Source: Actinomycetota bacterium (GTDB lineage Bacteria > Actinomycetota > Actinomycetes > Streptosporangiales > Streptosporangiaceae). From it: a DNA stretch of 48,472 nt. Both the position numbers and the translations under genes were made by a program. Under the pieces are notes generated by a model that saw nothing but the letters and a program-made list of their open reading frames with translations, made no database searches and was not told the origin of the DNA. Positions 35,260 to 44,234 of the stretch are shown here, piece by piece. The first letter of the stretch is position 1; each line of letters opens with the position of its first letter. The DNA is taken from NCBI GenBank assembly GCA_027314515.1, contig DAHVAR010000159.1, forward strand, positions 1 through 48,472. The letters run 5' to 3'.

Positions 35260-37005
35260 ATGAGCCAGGTCGAGCGGGACGAGCGGGTCGAGCGGGACGA
35301 GCGGCCTGAGCCACCGGTTCACGGCGGCGCCCAGGCCGTAGCGGCTGCGCGCCGACACGGCGTGCAAGCCATGTTCACGCTGTCGGGCGGGCATGTCTTC
35401 CCCGTCTACGACGGGGCGGTGCGAGCTGAGCCGCCGATGCCGATAGTAGACGTCAGACATGAGCAGACCGCGGTGTTCGCGGCCGAGGCGATGGCCAGGC
35501 TGACGCGCACCCCTGGCTTCGCTGTGCTCACCGCCGGGCCTGGCGTCACCAACGGCGTCAGCGCCGTGACTACCGCGCACTTCAACGGCTCGCCCTTGGT
35601 CGTGCTGGCCGGGCGCGCTCCGGACGGCCGGTGGGGCTCGGGCAGCCTGCAAGAACTCGATCACCCGCCGCTGCTCGCGCCGGTCACCAAGCGAGCCTGG
35701 ACGGCGCATGCACCCGGCCAGGTCGGCGCGGCAGTCGACGAGGCATTCGGGCTGGCTCGCTCGCGGCACCGGGGACCGGTGTTCCTGGACGCGAGCCTGG
35801 AGGCGCTCTATGGGAGCGAGCCGTCGGCCGCCCCCGGGACTAGCCAGCCTGCCACCGCCGGCGCGCTCGGGCAAGCCGGCGCGGACCGCACCGCGGGCCA
35901 GGATCAGCCCGACCCGGACGACATCACGGCGATCGCCCGCCTGCTTGGCGCGGCGAGCAGGCCGGTGCTGATCCTGGGTTCGGACGTGTGGCTCGATGGT
36001 GCCGAGCATGCCGCCAGGACCGCCGCCGAGGAACTGAGCCTCCCGGTCATCGCGAACGGGCAGGGCCGTGGCATCCTGCCGGCCGGGCACCCGCTGCTGG
36101 TGACCAGGGCCCGGCCGGTAGCGCTCGGCGAGGCAGATCTGGTGCTAGTGGCCGGCACGCCGCTGGACTTCAGGCTCGGGTACGGGCGGTTCGGCGGCAA
36201 GAACGGGACTCCGCCCGCGCGGGTAGTGCATCTGGCCGATGCGACTGGCGCCCTCGCGACGCACTGCGAACTGGCAGGCTCGGCCGCAGGCGCAGTTGCC
36301 GCTATCTTCGATGGGCTGGCCAGCGCCGCCGGCAATGGCGCCGCGAGCAGCGCCGCCTGGGCACACGACTGGCTGCCCCGGCTCCAGGCCATCAGCAGGC
36401 AGGCCATGGCCGCTGACGCGGGGCTGCTCGGCAGCGACGCGAGCCCGATCCACCCGCTGCGCATCTATGGCGAGCTGGCCCGGTTGCTTGCCGCCGATGC
36501 CGTGGTCATCGGCGACGGCGGCGACTTCGTCAGCTATGCCGGCAAGTACGTCGAGCCGCAGCAGCCGGGCGGCTGGCTGGATCCGGGTCCCTATGGCTGT
36601 CTCGGGACTGGTCTCGGCTACGCCATCGCGGCGCGACTGGCACGGCCAGCCGCCCAGGTTGTGCTGCTGCTCGGCGACGGTGCGGCCGGGTTTTCCCTGA
36701 TGGATGCGGACACCCTGGTCCGCCATGGCCTGCCGGTCGTGATGATCTGCGGCAATAACGGCATCTGGGGGCTGGAGAAGCACCCCATGCAAGCGCTCTA
36801 CGGCTACGATGTGGCGGCCGACCTGCAGCCTGGCTGCCGTTACGACCAGGTCGTCACCGCGCTTGGCGGTGGCGGCGAGCTGGTCACCGAGCCGGACCAG
36901 ATCGGCCCGGCGCTTCGCCGTGCATTCGACTCCGGGATTCCATACCTGGTCAACGTCGTCACCGACGCCGGGGACGCATACCCGCGCACGACGTCCGGCG
37001 TCTGA
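35260..37005 (+). CDS. Thiamine-diphosphate-dependent enzyme (acetolactate-synthase/IlvB-like), substrate unknown
   Basis: A 581-residue ThDP enzyme with the three-domain layout. The PYR domain has the catalytic Glu in VDVRHEQTAVFAAEAMARLT near residue 70 and TAGPGVTNGVSAVTTAHFNG. The central domain has PVLILGSDVWLDGAEHAART and VAGTPLDFRLGYGRFGGKNG. The PP domain has the ThDP-binding GDGAAGFSLMDADTLVRHGL with the GDG...N signature completed by MICGNNGIWGLEKH. It resembles acetolactate synthase large subunits and oxalyl-CoA decarboxylases; no small regulatory subunit is adjacent, so a biosynthetic AHAS role is unlikely. The N-terminal RVERDER tract carries a short direct repeat. Divergent from pdtaS, convergent on the biotinyl-protein gene. 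Confidence 0.82.
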   Translation: MSQVERDERVERDERPEPPVHGGAQAVAAARRHGVQAMFTLSGGHVFPVYDGAVRAEPPMPIVDVRHEQTAVFAAEAMARLTRTPGFAVLTAGPGVTNGVSAVTTAHFNGSPLVVLAGRAPDGRWGSGSLQELDHPPLLAPVTKRAWTAHAPGQVGAAVDEAFGLARSRHRGPVFLDASLEALYGSEPSAAPGTSQPATAGALGQAGADRTAGQDQPDPDDITAIARLLGAASRPVLILGSDVWLDGAEHAARTAAEELSLPVIANGQGRGILPAGHPLLVTRARPVALGEADLVLVAGTPLDFRLGYGRFGGKNGTPPARVVHLADATGALATHCELAGSAAGAVAAIFDGLASAAGNGAASSAAWAHDWLPRLQAISRQAMAADAGLLGSDASPIHPLRIYGELARLLAADAVVIGDGGDFVSYAGKYVEPQQPGGWLDPGPYGCLGTGLGYAIAARLARPAAQVVLLLGDGAAGFSLMDADTLVRHGLPVVMICGNNGIWGLEKHPMQALYGYDVAADLQPGCRYDQVVTALGGGGELVTEPDQIGPALRRAFDSGIPYLVNVVTDAGDAYPRTTSGV

Positions 37006-37043
37006 GGTCGCTGCGAGGGCAGTCCGCCGGGGACGAGCGGAAC

Positions 37044-37256
37044 TTACTCGATGAGGGCGATCAGATCGCCCTCCTGGACGATGTCACCTTCGGCTACCGC
37101 CAGCTTCGTCAGCGTGCCGGAGCCCTCGGCCAGAATCGGAATCTCCATCTTCATCGACTCCAGGATCACCAGGGTGTCACCGTCGGCGACCGCGTCTCCC
37201 TCGGCCGCCACGACCTTCCAGACGTTCGCCACCATCTCCGCGCGAACCTCGCTCAT
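37044..37256 (-). CDS. Small biotinyl/lipoyl carrier protein (TB7.3-like)
   Basis: A 70-residue stand-alone biotinyl domain with the modification site ESMKMEIPILAE, biotinylated Lys being K36, and the mirrored half SGTLTKLAVAEGDIVQEGDL. It matches in length and wording the mycobacterial biotinylated protein TB7.3 (Rv3221c), which also lies beside pdtaS and the sigH/rshA genes. Such proteins have no assigned carboxylase. Here it follows a biotin carboxylase gene on the same strand (66-bp gap), suggesting that the two work together. Start ATG at 37256 after GAGGAGGG. Confidence 0.92.
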   Translation of the reverse strand: MSEVRAEMVANVWKVVAAEGDAVADGDTLVILESMKMEIPILAEGSGTLTKLAVAEGDIVQEGDLIALIE

Positions 37257-37322
37257 GTGCCCTCCTCGCTGTCAGCCGCGGCCAGCCGGTTTCAGGTACC
37301 CATCATCGCTGCTCGCCCGGTG

Positions 37323-38663
37323 TCACCCGCGCAGTCGGCTCACCAGCCCGGTGTCGTAGTCGCCGGAGGAGAACTCCGCCGAGGCCAGCAGGTCTGCGTG
37401 GAACTCCAGGTTGGTCTTGAGCCCGCCGATACCGAATGCGGCTACGGCAGCCCTGCCCCGGTCGAGCGCCTCTGCCCGGTCCGCGCCGTGAACGCAGAGC
37501 TTGGCCAGCAGCGGATCGTAGAACGGGGTCACCTTGTTGCCTGCGGCGTACCCGGCGTCCACGCGCACGCCAGGCCCGGCCGGCTCGCGCCATTGCGTGA
37601 TCGTTCCGGGACTGGGCAGGAAGCGCTTGCTGTCCTCGGCGTAGATCCGGAGCTCCAGAGCGTGCCCGCGGCAGGTCAGGTCGGCGGGCAGGAAGCTGAT
37701 GTCCTCGCCGGCCGCGATGCGGAACTGCTGCTCGACCAGGTCGATGCCAGTCACCAGCTCGGTCACCGGGTGCTCAACCTGCAGCCGCGTGTTCATCTCC
37801 AGGAACACGAAGTCTCCGGCCGCAACGTCGACGAGGAACTCGGCCGTGCCGGCGCCCAGGTAATTCACGGTCTGGCCCGCCTGCACTGCGGCGACCAGCA
37901 TCCGGGCCCGCAACTGCGGGGTGATACCCGGCGACGGGGTTTCCTCGGCCACCTTCTGATGCCGTCGTTGGACCGAGCAGTCGCGCTCCCCGAGCGCCAC
38001 CACGCGTCCGTCGGCGAGGCCGAGTATCTGCACCTCGACGTGCCGGGCGCGCTCGACGTAACGCTCCAGCAGGATGCCAGGGTTGCCGAAGAACCGCTCG
38101 GCTCGCGACCTGGCGGTCTCGAAGCCCGCCGCGAGCTCCTCAGGGCCGGCAGCCGCGCTCATCCCGATGCCGCCGCCGCCCGCAGATGCCTTGATCATTA
38201 CCGGGTAGCCGATCTCCCTTGCCGCCACCAGCGCGGCGGCGGCATCCGCTACCGGTTCCCTCGTGCCGGCCGACACCGGCACACCCGCCCGTTCCATCAG
38301 GTTCCGCGCGTTGATCTTGTCGCCCATCTGCGCGATCGACTCAGGCGACGGGCCGATCCAGGTGAGCCCGGCTTCCAGCACGCTGGCGGCGAATGCCGCG
38401 TTCTCAGCCAGGAACCCATACCCGGGGTGGATCGCCGTGGCTCCGGTCCGCTTCGCGGCCGCAAGCAGAGCAGGGCCGTTGAGGTAGCTAGCGGCAGGCT
38501 GCGCAGGACCGATCAGGACGGCCTCGTCTGCCTCCGCCGCGTACGGCAGGTCGGCGTCGGCCTCGGAGTAGACGGCCACCGAGCGGATACCCAGCCTGCG
38601 GGCGGTGGCAATGACTCGCCGGGCGATTTCACCGCGATTGGCGACTAGGACCGAGTCAAGCAC
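37323..38663 (-). CDS. Biotin carboxylase (AccC-type subunit)
   Basis: A 446-residue ATP-grasp biotin carboxylase that carboxylates carrier-bound biotin with bicarbonate and ATP. Visible are VLVANRGEIARRVIATARRL, IHPGYGFLAENAAFA, the glycine-rich loop PVMIKASAGGGGIGMS, the metal/catalytic region RDCSVQRRHQKVAEETPSP and EMNTRLQVEHPVTELVTGID. It lacks a C-terminal biotinyl domain, being of E. coli AccC length rather than the 590-residue AccA form usual in actinobacteria. The carrier must therefore come from another gene, most simply the TB7.3-like protein just downstream. No carboxyltransferase is nearby. GTG start at 38663, 10 bp after the coupled HD gene stop. Confidence 0.92.
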   Translation of the reverse strand: MLDSVLVANRGEIARRVIATARRLGIRSVAVYSEADADLPYAAEADEAVLIGPAQPAASYLNGPALLAAAKRTGATAIHPGYGFLAENAAFAASVLEAGLTWIGPSPESIAQMGDKINARNLMERAGVPVSAGTREPVADAAAALVAAREIGYPVMIKASAGGGGIGMSAAAGPEELAAGFETARSRAERFFGNPGILLERYVERARHVEVQILGLADGRVVALGERDCSVQRRHQKVAEETPSPGITPQLRARMLVAAVQAGQTVNYLGAGTAEFLVDVAAGDFVFLEMNTRLQVEHPVTELVTGIDLVEQQFRIAAGEDISFLPADLTCRGHALELRIYAEDSKRFLPSPGTITQWREPAGPGVRVDAGYAAGNKVTPFYDPLLAKLCVHGADRAEALDRGRAAVAAFGIGGLKTNLEFHADLLASAEFSSGDYDTGLVSRLRG

Positions 38664-38673
38664 GCTGGGCAGC

Positions 38674-39972
38674 CTACAGGCGGGACGGCACCCTTCGCCC
38701 CGCCACCTCCGCCAGTACGGCTACCACTCCGGCGTCGTACTCGACCGGATCACGGCGCATCCGGTCGAGAGCCGCGGCCGACCTGTTCCGGTCGGTCGAG
38801 CTGCCAACCATGTCATCGAAGGCGTTGGCCGCTTTGATGATCATGCTGCCAAGCGGCGGAGCCGGATCCTGGCCACGGGCCGGCCGGCTTTGCCAGCGGA
38901 CCAAGTCTGCTACGTCGTCCAGCACGCCAGCCTCGCGGATGATTTCAGCACCCAGCTCAGCGATGCGTTCCTGGTCGGCCGGCGACACCAGCAGCGTCGC
39001 CCCGCCGGGTATCGGGTCGCGCAGCGAGAGCTGGCCGATGTCGTGCATGAGCGCCGCGTACTCCAGCGCGAGCAACTCCGGCTCGGCTAGGCCGAGCCCG
39101 CGGCCGATGGCTATCGCGAGCCTGCTGACACGGCGGGAATGGCCGGCTTCCACGTACCCGGCTACTTCAGTGACCCTGGCCAGCGACCGGACCGTCTGCA
39201 GGTAAGTGGCGCGGATGCCGGCGTAGCGGCGGAAGGCGATCTGGGTCACCAGCAGCGGTCCGATGAACACCGCTAGCTCCCTGATGCCCATCACCTTGGT
39301 GCCGAAGATCGCGATGATGACCGACGCGCCGACGGCCAGGCCGAGCGGCCACTGCAGCCGCATCTCGTCGCGCACGGCCACCGAGAACCTGGCGCCAACG
39401 TCATCGGCCCGGATCAGCGCACCTATCAGCGTCTCGGTCAGCCAGCCGAAACAGTAGACCAGCGCGATGACCGCGAATACGACCCACCACGGCTCTTTGA
39501 CGAAGTCCTTCGAGACGATCGGCCGGAAGATGAACGCTACGCAGGACACGGCGACCAGCCGGGTGCACATGCCGGTCAGTCCGGCAGGCCGGCCCGCCGC
39601 GATGTGCGGCAGCGCGCCGACGCTCATGGCGACCGCGCAGACCGCGATGACCAGCAGCGCGTCGTACCGCACGTGCCCTTGCCTGGGCAGTGCTAGCGAC
39701 ATGGCGTAAGCCATCGCGCCGACCATCGCGATCGGCGCCGCCTCACGCCCGCCGGGCAGAGCGAGCCTGAGCAGCTCGCCGACCGCGATGAAGCCGCCGA
39801 ACGCCAGGGCTGCCCGCCAGTTGACATGCGGATGCAGGGCCACGACGCCGGCGAATGCCGCGATCAGCAGCATCGTCGCGGCCGCCATCAGCAGGATCCG
39901 GCCAGAGTCCAGCGCCTGCCAGTAGGCCACCCGGTCCGGCGGGCTGCGCCGGACAATCGTTCCGCCGGTCAT
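38674..39972 (-). CDS. Membrane protein with degenerate HD (HD-GYP-like) phosphohydrolase domain
   Basis: A 432-residue protein. About eight hydrophobic segments occupy residues 25-265; a cytosolic HD domain follows (VTEVAGYVEAGHSRRVSRLA, ALEYAALMHDIGQLSL). The HD pair is present, but the usual Lys after it is Gln (HDIGQ). The HHE..DG.GYP signature is replaced by LVRWQSRPARGQDP, so c-di-GMP hydrolysis is doubtful. Start ATG overlaps the stop of the upstream HD-GYP gene by 4 bp (ATGA), so the two are made together. Streptomyces carries a comparable pair beside sigR (as I recall, HdgA/HdgB). A regulatory or dimer-partner role for this member is inferred. Confidence 0.85.
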   Translation of the reverse strand: MTGGTIVRRSPPDRVAYWQALDSGRILLMAAATMLLIAAFAGVVALHPHVNWRAALAFGGFIAVGELLRLALPGGREAAPIAMVGAMAYAMSLALPRQGHVRYDALLVIAVCAVAMSVGALPHIAAGRPAGLTGMCTRLVAVSCVAFIFRPIVSKDFVKEPWWVVFAVIALVYCFGWLTETLIGALIRADDVGARFSVAVRDEMRLQWPLGLAVGASVIIAIFGTKVMGIRELAVFIGPLLVTQIAFRRYAGIRATYLQTVRSLARVTEVAGYVEAGHSRRVSRLAIAIGRGLGLAEPELLALEYAALMHDIGQLSLRDPIPGGATLLVSPADQERIAELGAEIIREAGVLDDVADLVRWQSRPARGQDPAPPLGSMIIKAANAFDDMVGSSTDRNRSAAALDRMRRDPVEYDAGVVAVLAEVAGRRVPSRL

Positions 39973-41342
39973 GGCTCCACCACCCGCAGCGGCGCTGTCG
40001 GGTCGTCATGATCCTTCACGGTCACGGTAGTCAGGTCGGCAGGCTCTCCCGCAGGCTCAGGCAGCTGCCACTGCTCCTGCTCGATCGCTGCGATGAATGC
40101 CTCCACGACCACCGGGTCGAACTGCGTGCCCGCTCCGCTGCGCAGCTCGCTCAGCGCGAACTCGATGCTCTTGGCCTCGCGGTAGGAGCGGGTCGTGGTC
40201 ATCGAGTCGAAGGCGTCAGCGACCGCGATAATGCGGGCGAACTCCGGGATTTCATGCCCGGCTAGCCCCATCGGGTAACCACGGCCGTCGATCCTCTCGT
40301 GGTGGTGCATGATGCCGTTCAGCGCCTCGAACAGGAAGCCGATCTCCCTGACGATTTCCAGGCCGCGCATCGGGTGCAGCTGGATCGCGGCGAACTCGTC
40401 CTCGGAGAGCGGGCCGGTCTTCTGCAGGACCTGCGTCGGCACACCGAGTTTGCCGACGTCATGCAGCATGCCAGCGAACCTGATGGCCTCGGTGCGGTCG
40501 GCGCTCATCCGGATCTGCCTGGCGATCATGACAGCACCACGGGAAACGCGGTCGCCGTGGCCGCGCGTGTAGTAGTCCTTGGTCTCTACTGCCTGGCAGA
40601 ACGCGTTCATCGTGGCCGCGTAAGCACGCTGCTGCTCAGTGAACTGGCCCATGGCCCAGCGGGCGATGAACAGCGGCACCAGCACCAGCACCGCGGCGAA
40701 CCAGCTCATGATTTCCCAGAGGGAGGCAATCACCATCCCCAGGCTGGCGTAGCCGAGATCGGAGGCCAGCAGCAGCGTCAGGCTGGACTCCAGGCCCTCC
40801 CGGCGCCATGCGCCGCTCGCCCGGTTGAGCCGGTTGACGCCCCAGATCATCCCGTGGTTGGCGATCACGTGCACGGTGGCAGCGGCTGCGAACGCCAGCA
40901 GGATGGCCTTGAAATGACCCGTACGCGGCAGCCCTACTATGCCATTGCAGGCCAGATACGCCTCGCCGGCGGCAAGGCCCGAGATCGCGTACATCGCGCC
41001 GTTGAACAGCCGTTCGGCGAGCCGCAACGGACGCTGCGCGCTCAGCACCGCGGCCGCTCCGACGAACGCAGCGGCCACCGGCCCGAGCAGCACCACGGCC
41101 GCGAGAGTGGCCGACGAGCTCGGCGACCATTTCGTCTGGCGTGCCGTCAGCGGAGCCTTGCCCGAGTCGCAGACCAGGAACAGGGCTTGCAGCGCGATCA
41201 GGGTGATCAGTGGCTGCGGGTAATGAGCAGGGTGAGCCGAGTGCTGCGCCAAGATCATCGATCGCTTGGCGAAGGCGGCCACGAGGACTGCCGCGACGCT
41301 CACGACCAGGCCGATGTACAGCCATGCGGCCCGGGAGACCAT
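39969..41342 (-). CDS. Membrane HD-GYP domain phosphodiesterase (c-di-GMP-degrading type)
   Basis: A 457-residue protein with 6-8 membrane segments in the first 240 residues and a complete HD-GYP domain: VETKDYYTRGHGDRVSRGAV, FAGMLHDVGKLGVPTQVLQK, LHPMRGLEIV, MHHHERIDGRGYPMGLAGHE and RIIAVADAFDSMTTTRSYRE. All the metal-binding and GYP residues expected for cyclic-di-GMP hydrolysis are there. The ATG at 41342 has GAGGGGG seven bases ahead and is chosen over the longer open frame upstream. Coupled by 4 bp to the degenerate HD gene downstream. About 250 bp downstream of rsrA in the same direction. Confidence 0.9.
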   Translation of the reverse strand: MVSRAAWLYIGLVVSVAAVLVAAFAKRSMILAQHSAHPAHYPQPLITLIALQALFLVCDSGKAPLTARQTKWSPSSSATLAAVVLLGPVAAAFVGAAAVLSAQRPLRLAERLFNGAMYAISGLAAGEAYLACNGIVGLPRTGHFKAILLAFAAAATVHVIANHGMIWGVNRLNRASGAWRREGLESSLTLLLASDLGYASLGMVIASLWEIMSWFAAVLVLVPLFIARWAMGQFTEQQRAYAATMNAFCQAVETKDYYTRGHGDRVSRGAVMIARQIRMSADRTEAIRFAGMLHDVGKLGVPTQVLQKTGPLSEDEFAAIQLHPMRGLEIVREIGFLFEALNGIMHHHERIDGRGYPMGLAGHEIPEFARIIAVADAFDSMTTTRSYREAKSIEFALSELRSGAGTQFDPVVVEAFIAAIEQEQWQLPEPAGEPADLTTVTVKDHDDPTAPLRVVEP

Positions 41343-41589
41343 GTCGTGACCCCCTCGTTGCGGCCGTGCCGCCGCTGCCAGGACAAGCCTGGTATCGGGC
41401 GCCGCGCTCTTCGCCGTCGGCCGGCGTATCCGACTGGCGTCGGCACTTAGAGTAACGCGGGAGGCGCGATCATGGCACGGACTCGGCGACAACGAGGCTT
41501 AACAGTAGTCAGCGGACTCCACGGCGTCACGGCAGCCGGCCGCTGCGCAAGCGGGAGAATAGCCCGGCCCGGACTTACTCGGCCAGGAC

Positions 41590-41874
41590 CTACTCGGCCA
41601 GGACCTCGGTCTGCTCGATCTCCGCCCGGACGGCCGCGATCCGTGCCAGCACTTTGGTGCGCAGCTCACCGGGCACCGCCTCCCGCCCGCAGCAGTTGTG
41701 CACCAGCCGCTTGACGAGTTCCTCCAGGCCGTACTCGCGCAGGCACGGCCCGCACTCGTCGAGGTGCATGCGGATGTCGGCGCAGCCGCTGTCCTCCATC
41801 TCGCCGTCGATGTAGGAGTACACCATCGCGAGTACCTCGGTGCACGGTACCTCGTGCGGCTTCCCGCAGCTCAT
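41590..41874 (-). CDS. rsrA: Zinc-binding anti-sigma factor RsrA (mycothiol-system/thiol redox sensor)
   Basis: A 94-residue ZAS-family anti-sigma factor. The zinc/redox ligands occupy the same positions as in Streptomyces RsrA: C11, H37, C41 and C44 ([11 protein letters not shown]-x3-C-x2-C). Additional cysteines C3, C31 and a CC pair in VHNCCGRE are present. In the reduced state RsrA holds SigR; disulfide formation between the zinc cysteines ejects zinc and frees the sigma factor. ATG overlaps the sigR stop by 4 bp. Confidence 0.95.
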   Translation of the reverse strand: MSCGKPHEVPCTEVLAMVYSYIDGEMEDSGCADIRMHLDECGPCLREYGLEELVKRLVHNCCGREAVPGELRTKVLARIAAVRAEIEQTEVLAE

Positions 41875-42512
41875 TGCGAGTCCTTCCGTGACGCTTCGCC
41901 ATCGGATGGTGCCGCGGCCGGGACGGCGGGCGTGGTTGCCAGCATGCCCTGGTCTGCGGCGTAGTCCTGCAGCAGGTCCCTGAGCTGCCGGCGGCCGCGA
42001 TGCAGTCGCGACATGACCGTCCCGATCGGAGTGCCCATGATCTCGGCGATCTCCTTGTACGCAAACCCCTCGACGTCGGCGAGGTACACGGCCAGCCGGA
42101 AGTCTTCCGGCAGCGCCTGCAGGGCAGCCTTGATGTCGGAGTCCGGCAGCCGCTCGAGCGCTTCGGTCTCCGCGGACTTCAGGCCCGACGAGGTATGGGA
42201 TGCGGCCCTGGCGAGCTGCCAGTCCTCGATCTCTTCGGTACCCGAACGCTGCGGCTCCCGCTGGCGCTTCCGGTAGCTGTTGATGAAGGTGTTCGTCATG
42301 ATCCTGAACAGCCAGGCCTTCAGGTTCGTACCAGCTTGAAACTGGTGAAACGACGCATAAGCCTTGGCGAACGTCTCCTGCACCAAGTCCTCGGCGTCGG
42401 CCGGATTGCGTGTCATCCGCATCCCGGCCGCATACAGCTGGTCGAGGTACGGCAGCACGTCACGCTCGAACCGCTCGCTGCGCTGCTCAAGTGTCTCGGG
42501 GACCGGACCCAC
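41871..42512 (-). CDS. sigR: ECF sigma factor SigR (thiol-oxidative stress)
   Basis: A 213-residue ECF sigma factor in the short form. Region 2 is [20 protein letters not shown], then [20 protein letters not shown] and [20 protein letters not shown]. Region 4 is [20 protein letters not shown] and [20 protein letters not shown]. It is followed and coupled to rsrA. The core begins [13 protein letters not shown]. The start is uncertain: GTG 42512 has GGAAGGG directly against it. The frame is open upstream to GTG 42590 and GTG 42647, the latter lying almost at the transcription start of the SigR-type promoter at 42657-42682. A long isoform of about 258 residues (compare the unstable SigR-prime of Streptomyces) is therefore plausible. 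Confidence 0.93.
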   Translation of the reverse strand: MGPVPETLEQRSERFERDVLPYLDQLYAAGMRMTRNPADAEDLVQETFAKAYASFHQFQAGTNLKAWLFRIMTNTFINSYRKRQREPQRSGTEEIEDWQLARAASHTSSGLKSAETEALERLPDSDIKAALQALPEDFRLAVYLADVEGFAYKEIAEIMGTPIGTVMSRLHRGRRQLRDLLQDYAADQGMLATTPAVPAAAPSDGEASRKDSQ

Positions 42513-42656
42513 CCCTTCCGGAATCGCTGGCTGCAGCCGATTAGCCTGCGAACCGCCTCGCCGGGAGGATACAACGCCGACGGTCTTCACATCGCGGGCG
42601 ACTGCCCTCGACGGATCTGGCCGCGTCTGACAGCTGGCAAGAGACACGATCGATGG

Positions 42657-42682
42657 AACGCGAAGCCTGTCGTCTTCATTCC
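42657..42682 (-). promoter_or_regulatory. sigR: SigR-dependent autoregulatory promoter of sigR-rsrA
   Basis: Read leftward, GGAAT (42682-42678) and GTT (42659-42657) are separated by exactly 18 bp, the consensus recognised by SigR itself. It lies 145 bp before the short-form start codon and directly before an in-frame GTG at 42647. Gives positive autoregulation as documented in Streptomyces. Confidence 0.8.
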
Positions 42683-42727
42683 GCCAGCCGACGGCCGGCC
42701 GGCGCATCAGGTCCGGCCGGCGCCGGC

Positions 42728-43078
42728 CTACCGGCGCATCCGGTCCAGCTTGCCCTGGCATGCCACGCACCTGGCGGCTTCGGGCTTGGCTTCCAGCCTG
42801 CCCTCCGGGACCAGCCCGCCGCAATCAACGCACGTTCCGTAGGTGCCCAGATCGATCCGCTGCAGTGCATCGAGCACGTCGGAACGCTGCCTCCTGGCAA
42901 CCGCGAGCACCGCCTCGGTCCGATCGCTCTCGGACAGGTTCGCGCCCGCGTCGGCCGGATCCCGGGGATAATCACCGGACCACGCCTGCTGCTCGCCGTT
43001 GCCGTTGAGCACCGTGATCGACCGCTCTAGCTCGCCGCGAATCTCCTCAAGTCGATGCCGCGCTGCGATGAGATCCAT
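42728..43078 (-). CDS. DksA/TraR-type C4 zinc-finger protein
   Basis: A 116-residue protein: an N-terminal helical coiled coil ([40 protein letters not shown]) and a C-terminal four-cysteine zinc finger (C83, C86, C104, C107 in [14 protein letters not shown] and [10 protein letters not shown]). DksA-like proteins enter the RNA polymerase secondary channel. The ATG at 43078 follows a perfect AAGGAGG. Sits just upstream of sigR, its end 46 bp from the SigR promoter. Shorter than E. coli DksA and closer to actinobacterial TraR/DksA proteins such as the RbpA-unrelated CarD-neighbour type; exact role unknown. Confidence 0.9.
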   Translation of the reverse strand: MDLIAARHRLEEIRGELERSITVLNGNGEQQAWSGDYPRDPADAGANLSESDRTEAVLAVARRQRSDVLDALQRIDLGTYGTCVDCGGLVPEGRLEAKPEAARCVACQGKLDRMRR

Positions 43079-43154
43079 GCGATCCCGCCTCCTTCTGAAC
43101 CTAGGCGGCAGCACCATCTGGGAAGCAACCGCGCTGCCTGGCCCGCCAACTGGC

Positions 43155-44015
43155 CTAGAACAGCGCTCCAGTGCCGTCCTCAGCGAAAGCACGAGCCGCC
43201 CGCGCCGCCGCGGCCGGGCGCCGGGCGCCCGCCGCGGCCGCCGCTAACGTCCCGGCCTTGTCTACCGATACCGGCTTGATCAGCTCAGGGCCGTTGTTGC
43301 GGACCGAGTTGACCGCGGCCGAGACCGGCCACGCGGTGAGGTCCCCGACCATGGCGGGGGTCAGCAATGCTTTCAGGTCGGCAACATCGTCGTTTGCCGG
43401 GTCGAGCCAGTCGGCCCAGCCGCCCGGATCGATGATCATCGGCATCCGGTCGTGGATCATGCCAAGCTCGTCCGGCGCGCTCGTGGTGATGATCGTGGTC
43501 GTCCACAGCCGCGCCTCGTCGTCATCGGCGACCACCGCGGGGTCTCGCCACAGTTCATAGAGCCCGGCGAAAGCTAGCGACCGGCCATCCGCCCGGCTGA
43601 TATACATCGGCTGCTTCGCCGCGCCAGGCAGCTGCTGCCACTCGTAATAGCCGTCGGCAGGCACGAGGCAACGGCGCTTGGCGAAAGCTCGCCGGAACGC
43701 CGGTTTCTCGGCCACGGTCTCGGCCCTGGCATTGATCATCCGGCTGCCGATCTTGACGTCCTTCGCCCAGAACGGCACGAGGCCCCAGCGCATCACCCGC
43801 AACTCGCGCTCCGCGGCTCCCGTGTCGGCGGGCCGGTCAGCCCCGCCATCCCCGCGATCCGATGGCCGCGCAGCCCGGGCGACGACCGTGTACACGGGCT
43901 TCGTCGGCGCCACGTTGTAATCCGGCTTCAGCGGCTCGGCAACCTGGTCGCGCTGCACGCCGAACTCCTCAAGGAGCTCGATGCGCTTTCGCGCCGAGGC
44001 GTACCGACCGCACAT
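43155..44015 (-). CDS. SRAP-domain abasic-site protein (YedK/HMCES family)
   Basis: A 286-residue protein that forms a covalent DNA-protein crosslink at abasic sites in single-stranded DNA through its second residue. Met removal exposes C2 (MCGRYAS). The other active-site elements are NVAPTKPVYTV, SRMINARAETVAEKPAFRRA (Asn), PADGYYEWQQ (Glu) and ELGMIHDRMPMII (His). An Asp/Gly/Ala-rich insertion (about residues 48-70) and a Lys/Ala-rich tail make it longer than E. coli YedK (222). Its gene also lies between sigH and aroA in M. tuberculosis (Rv3226c). No LexA box was found ahead of it. Confidence 0.93.
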   Translation of the reverse strand: MCGRYASARKRIELLEEFGVQRDQVAEPLKPDYNVAPTKPVYTVVARAARPSDRGDGGADRPADTGAAERELRVMRWGLVPFWAKDVKIGSRMINARAETVAEKPAFRRAFAKRRCLVPADGYYEWQQLPGAAKQPMYISRADGRSLAFAGLYELWRDPAVVADDDEARLWTTTIITTSAPDELGMIHDRMPMIIDPGGWADWLDPANDDVADLKALLTPAMVGDLTAWPVSAAVNSVRNNGPELIKPVSVDKAGTLAAAAAGARRPAAAARAARAFAEDGTGALF

Positions 44016-44234
44016 AACCTCACCCTGACTGCCCGGCCAGCCGGCCCGTCCCGGAGTACCGAATCCGGCAGTTCATAACCCAGATCCGGCTATGCCAAAC
44101 CTTGCCTAGATATCCGCATGCTTCCCGGCCGCGAGAAGGCGGCGCGTCCCGGACCGCATGGCCGCGGTGTCTGATTGTCGCTCCGCACGGCCAGGCACGT
44201 CTAGATGGTTACCGAGGCAGTAATCTCTTAGGAC

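Noticed and set aside
35260-37005. Calling the ThDP enzyme acetolactate synthase for branched-chain amino acid synthesis
   Set aside because: No ilvN or ilvC nearby and the sequence fits a wider ThDP group; only the family is supported.
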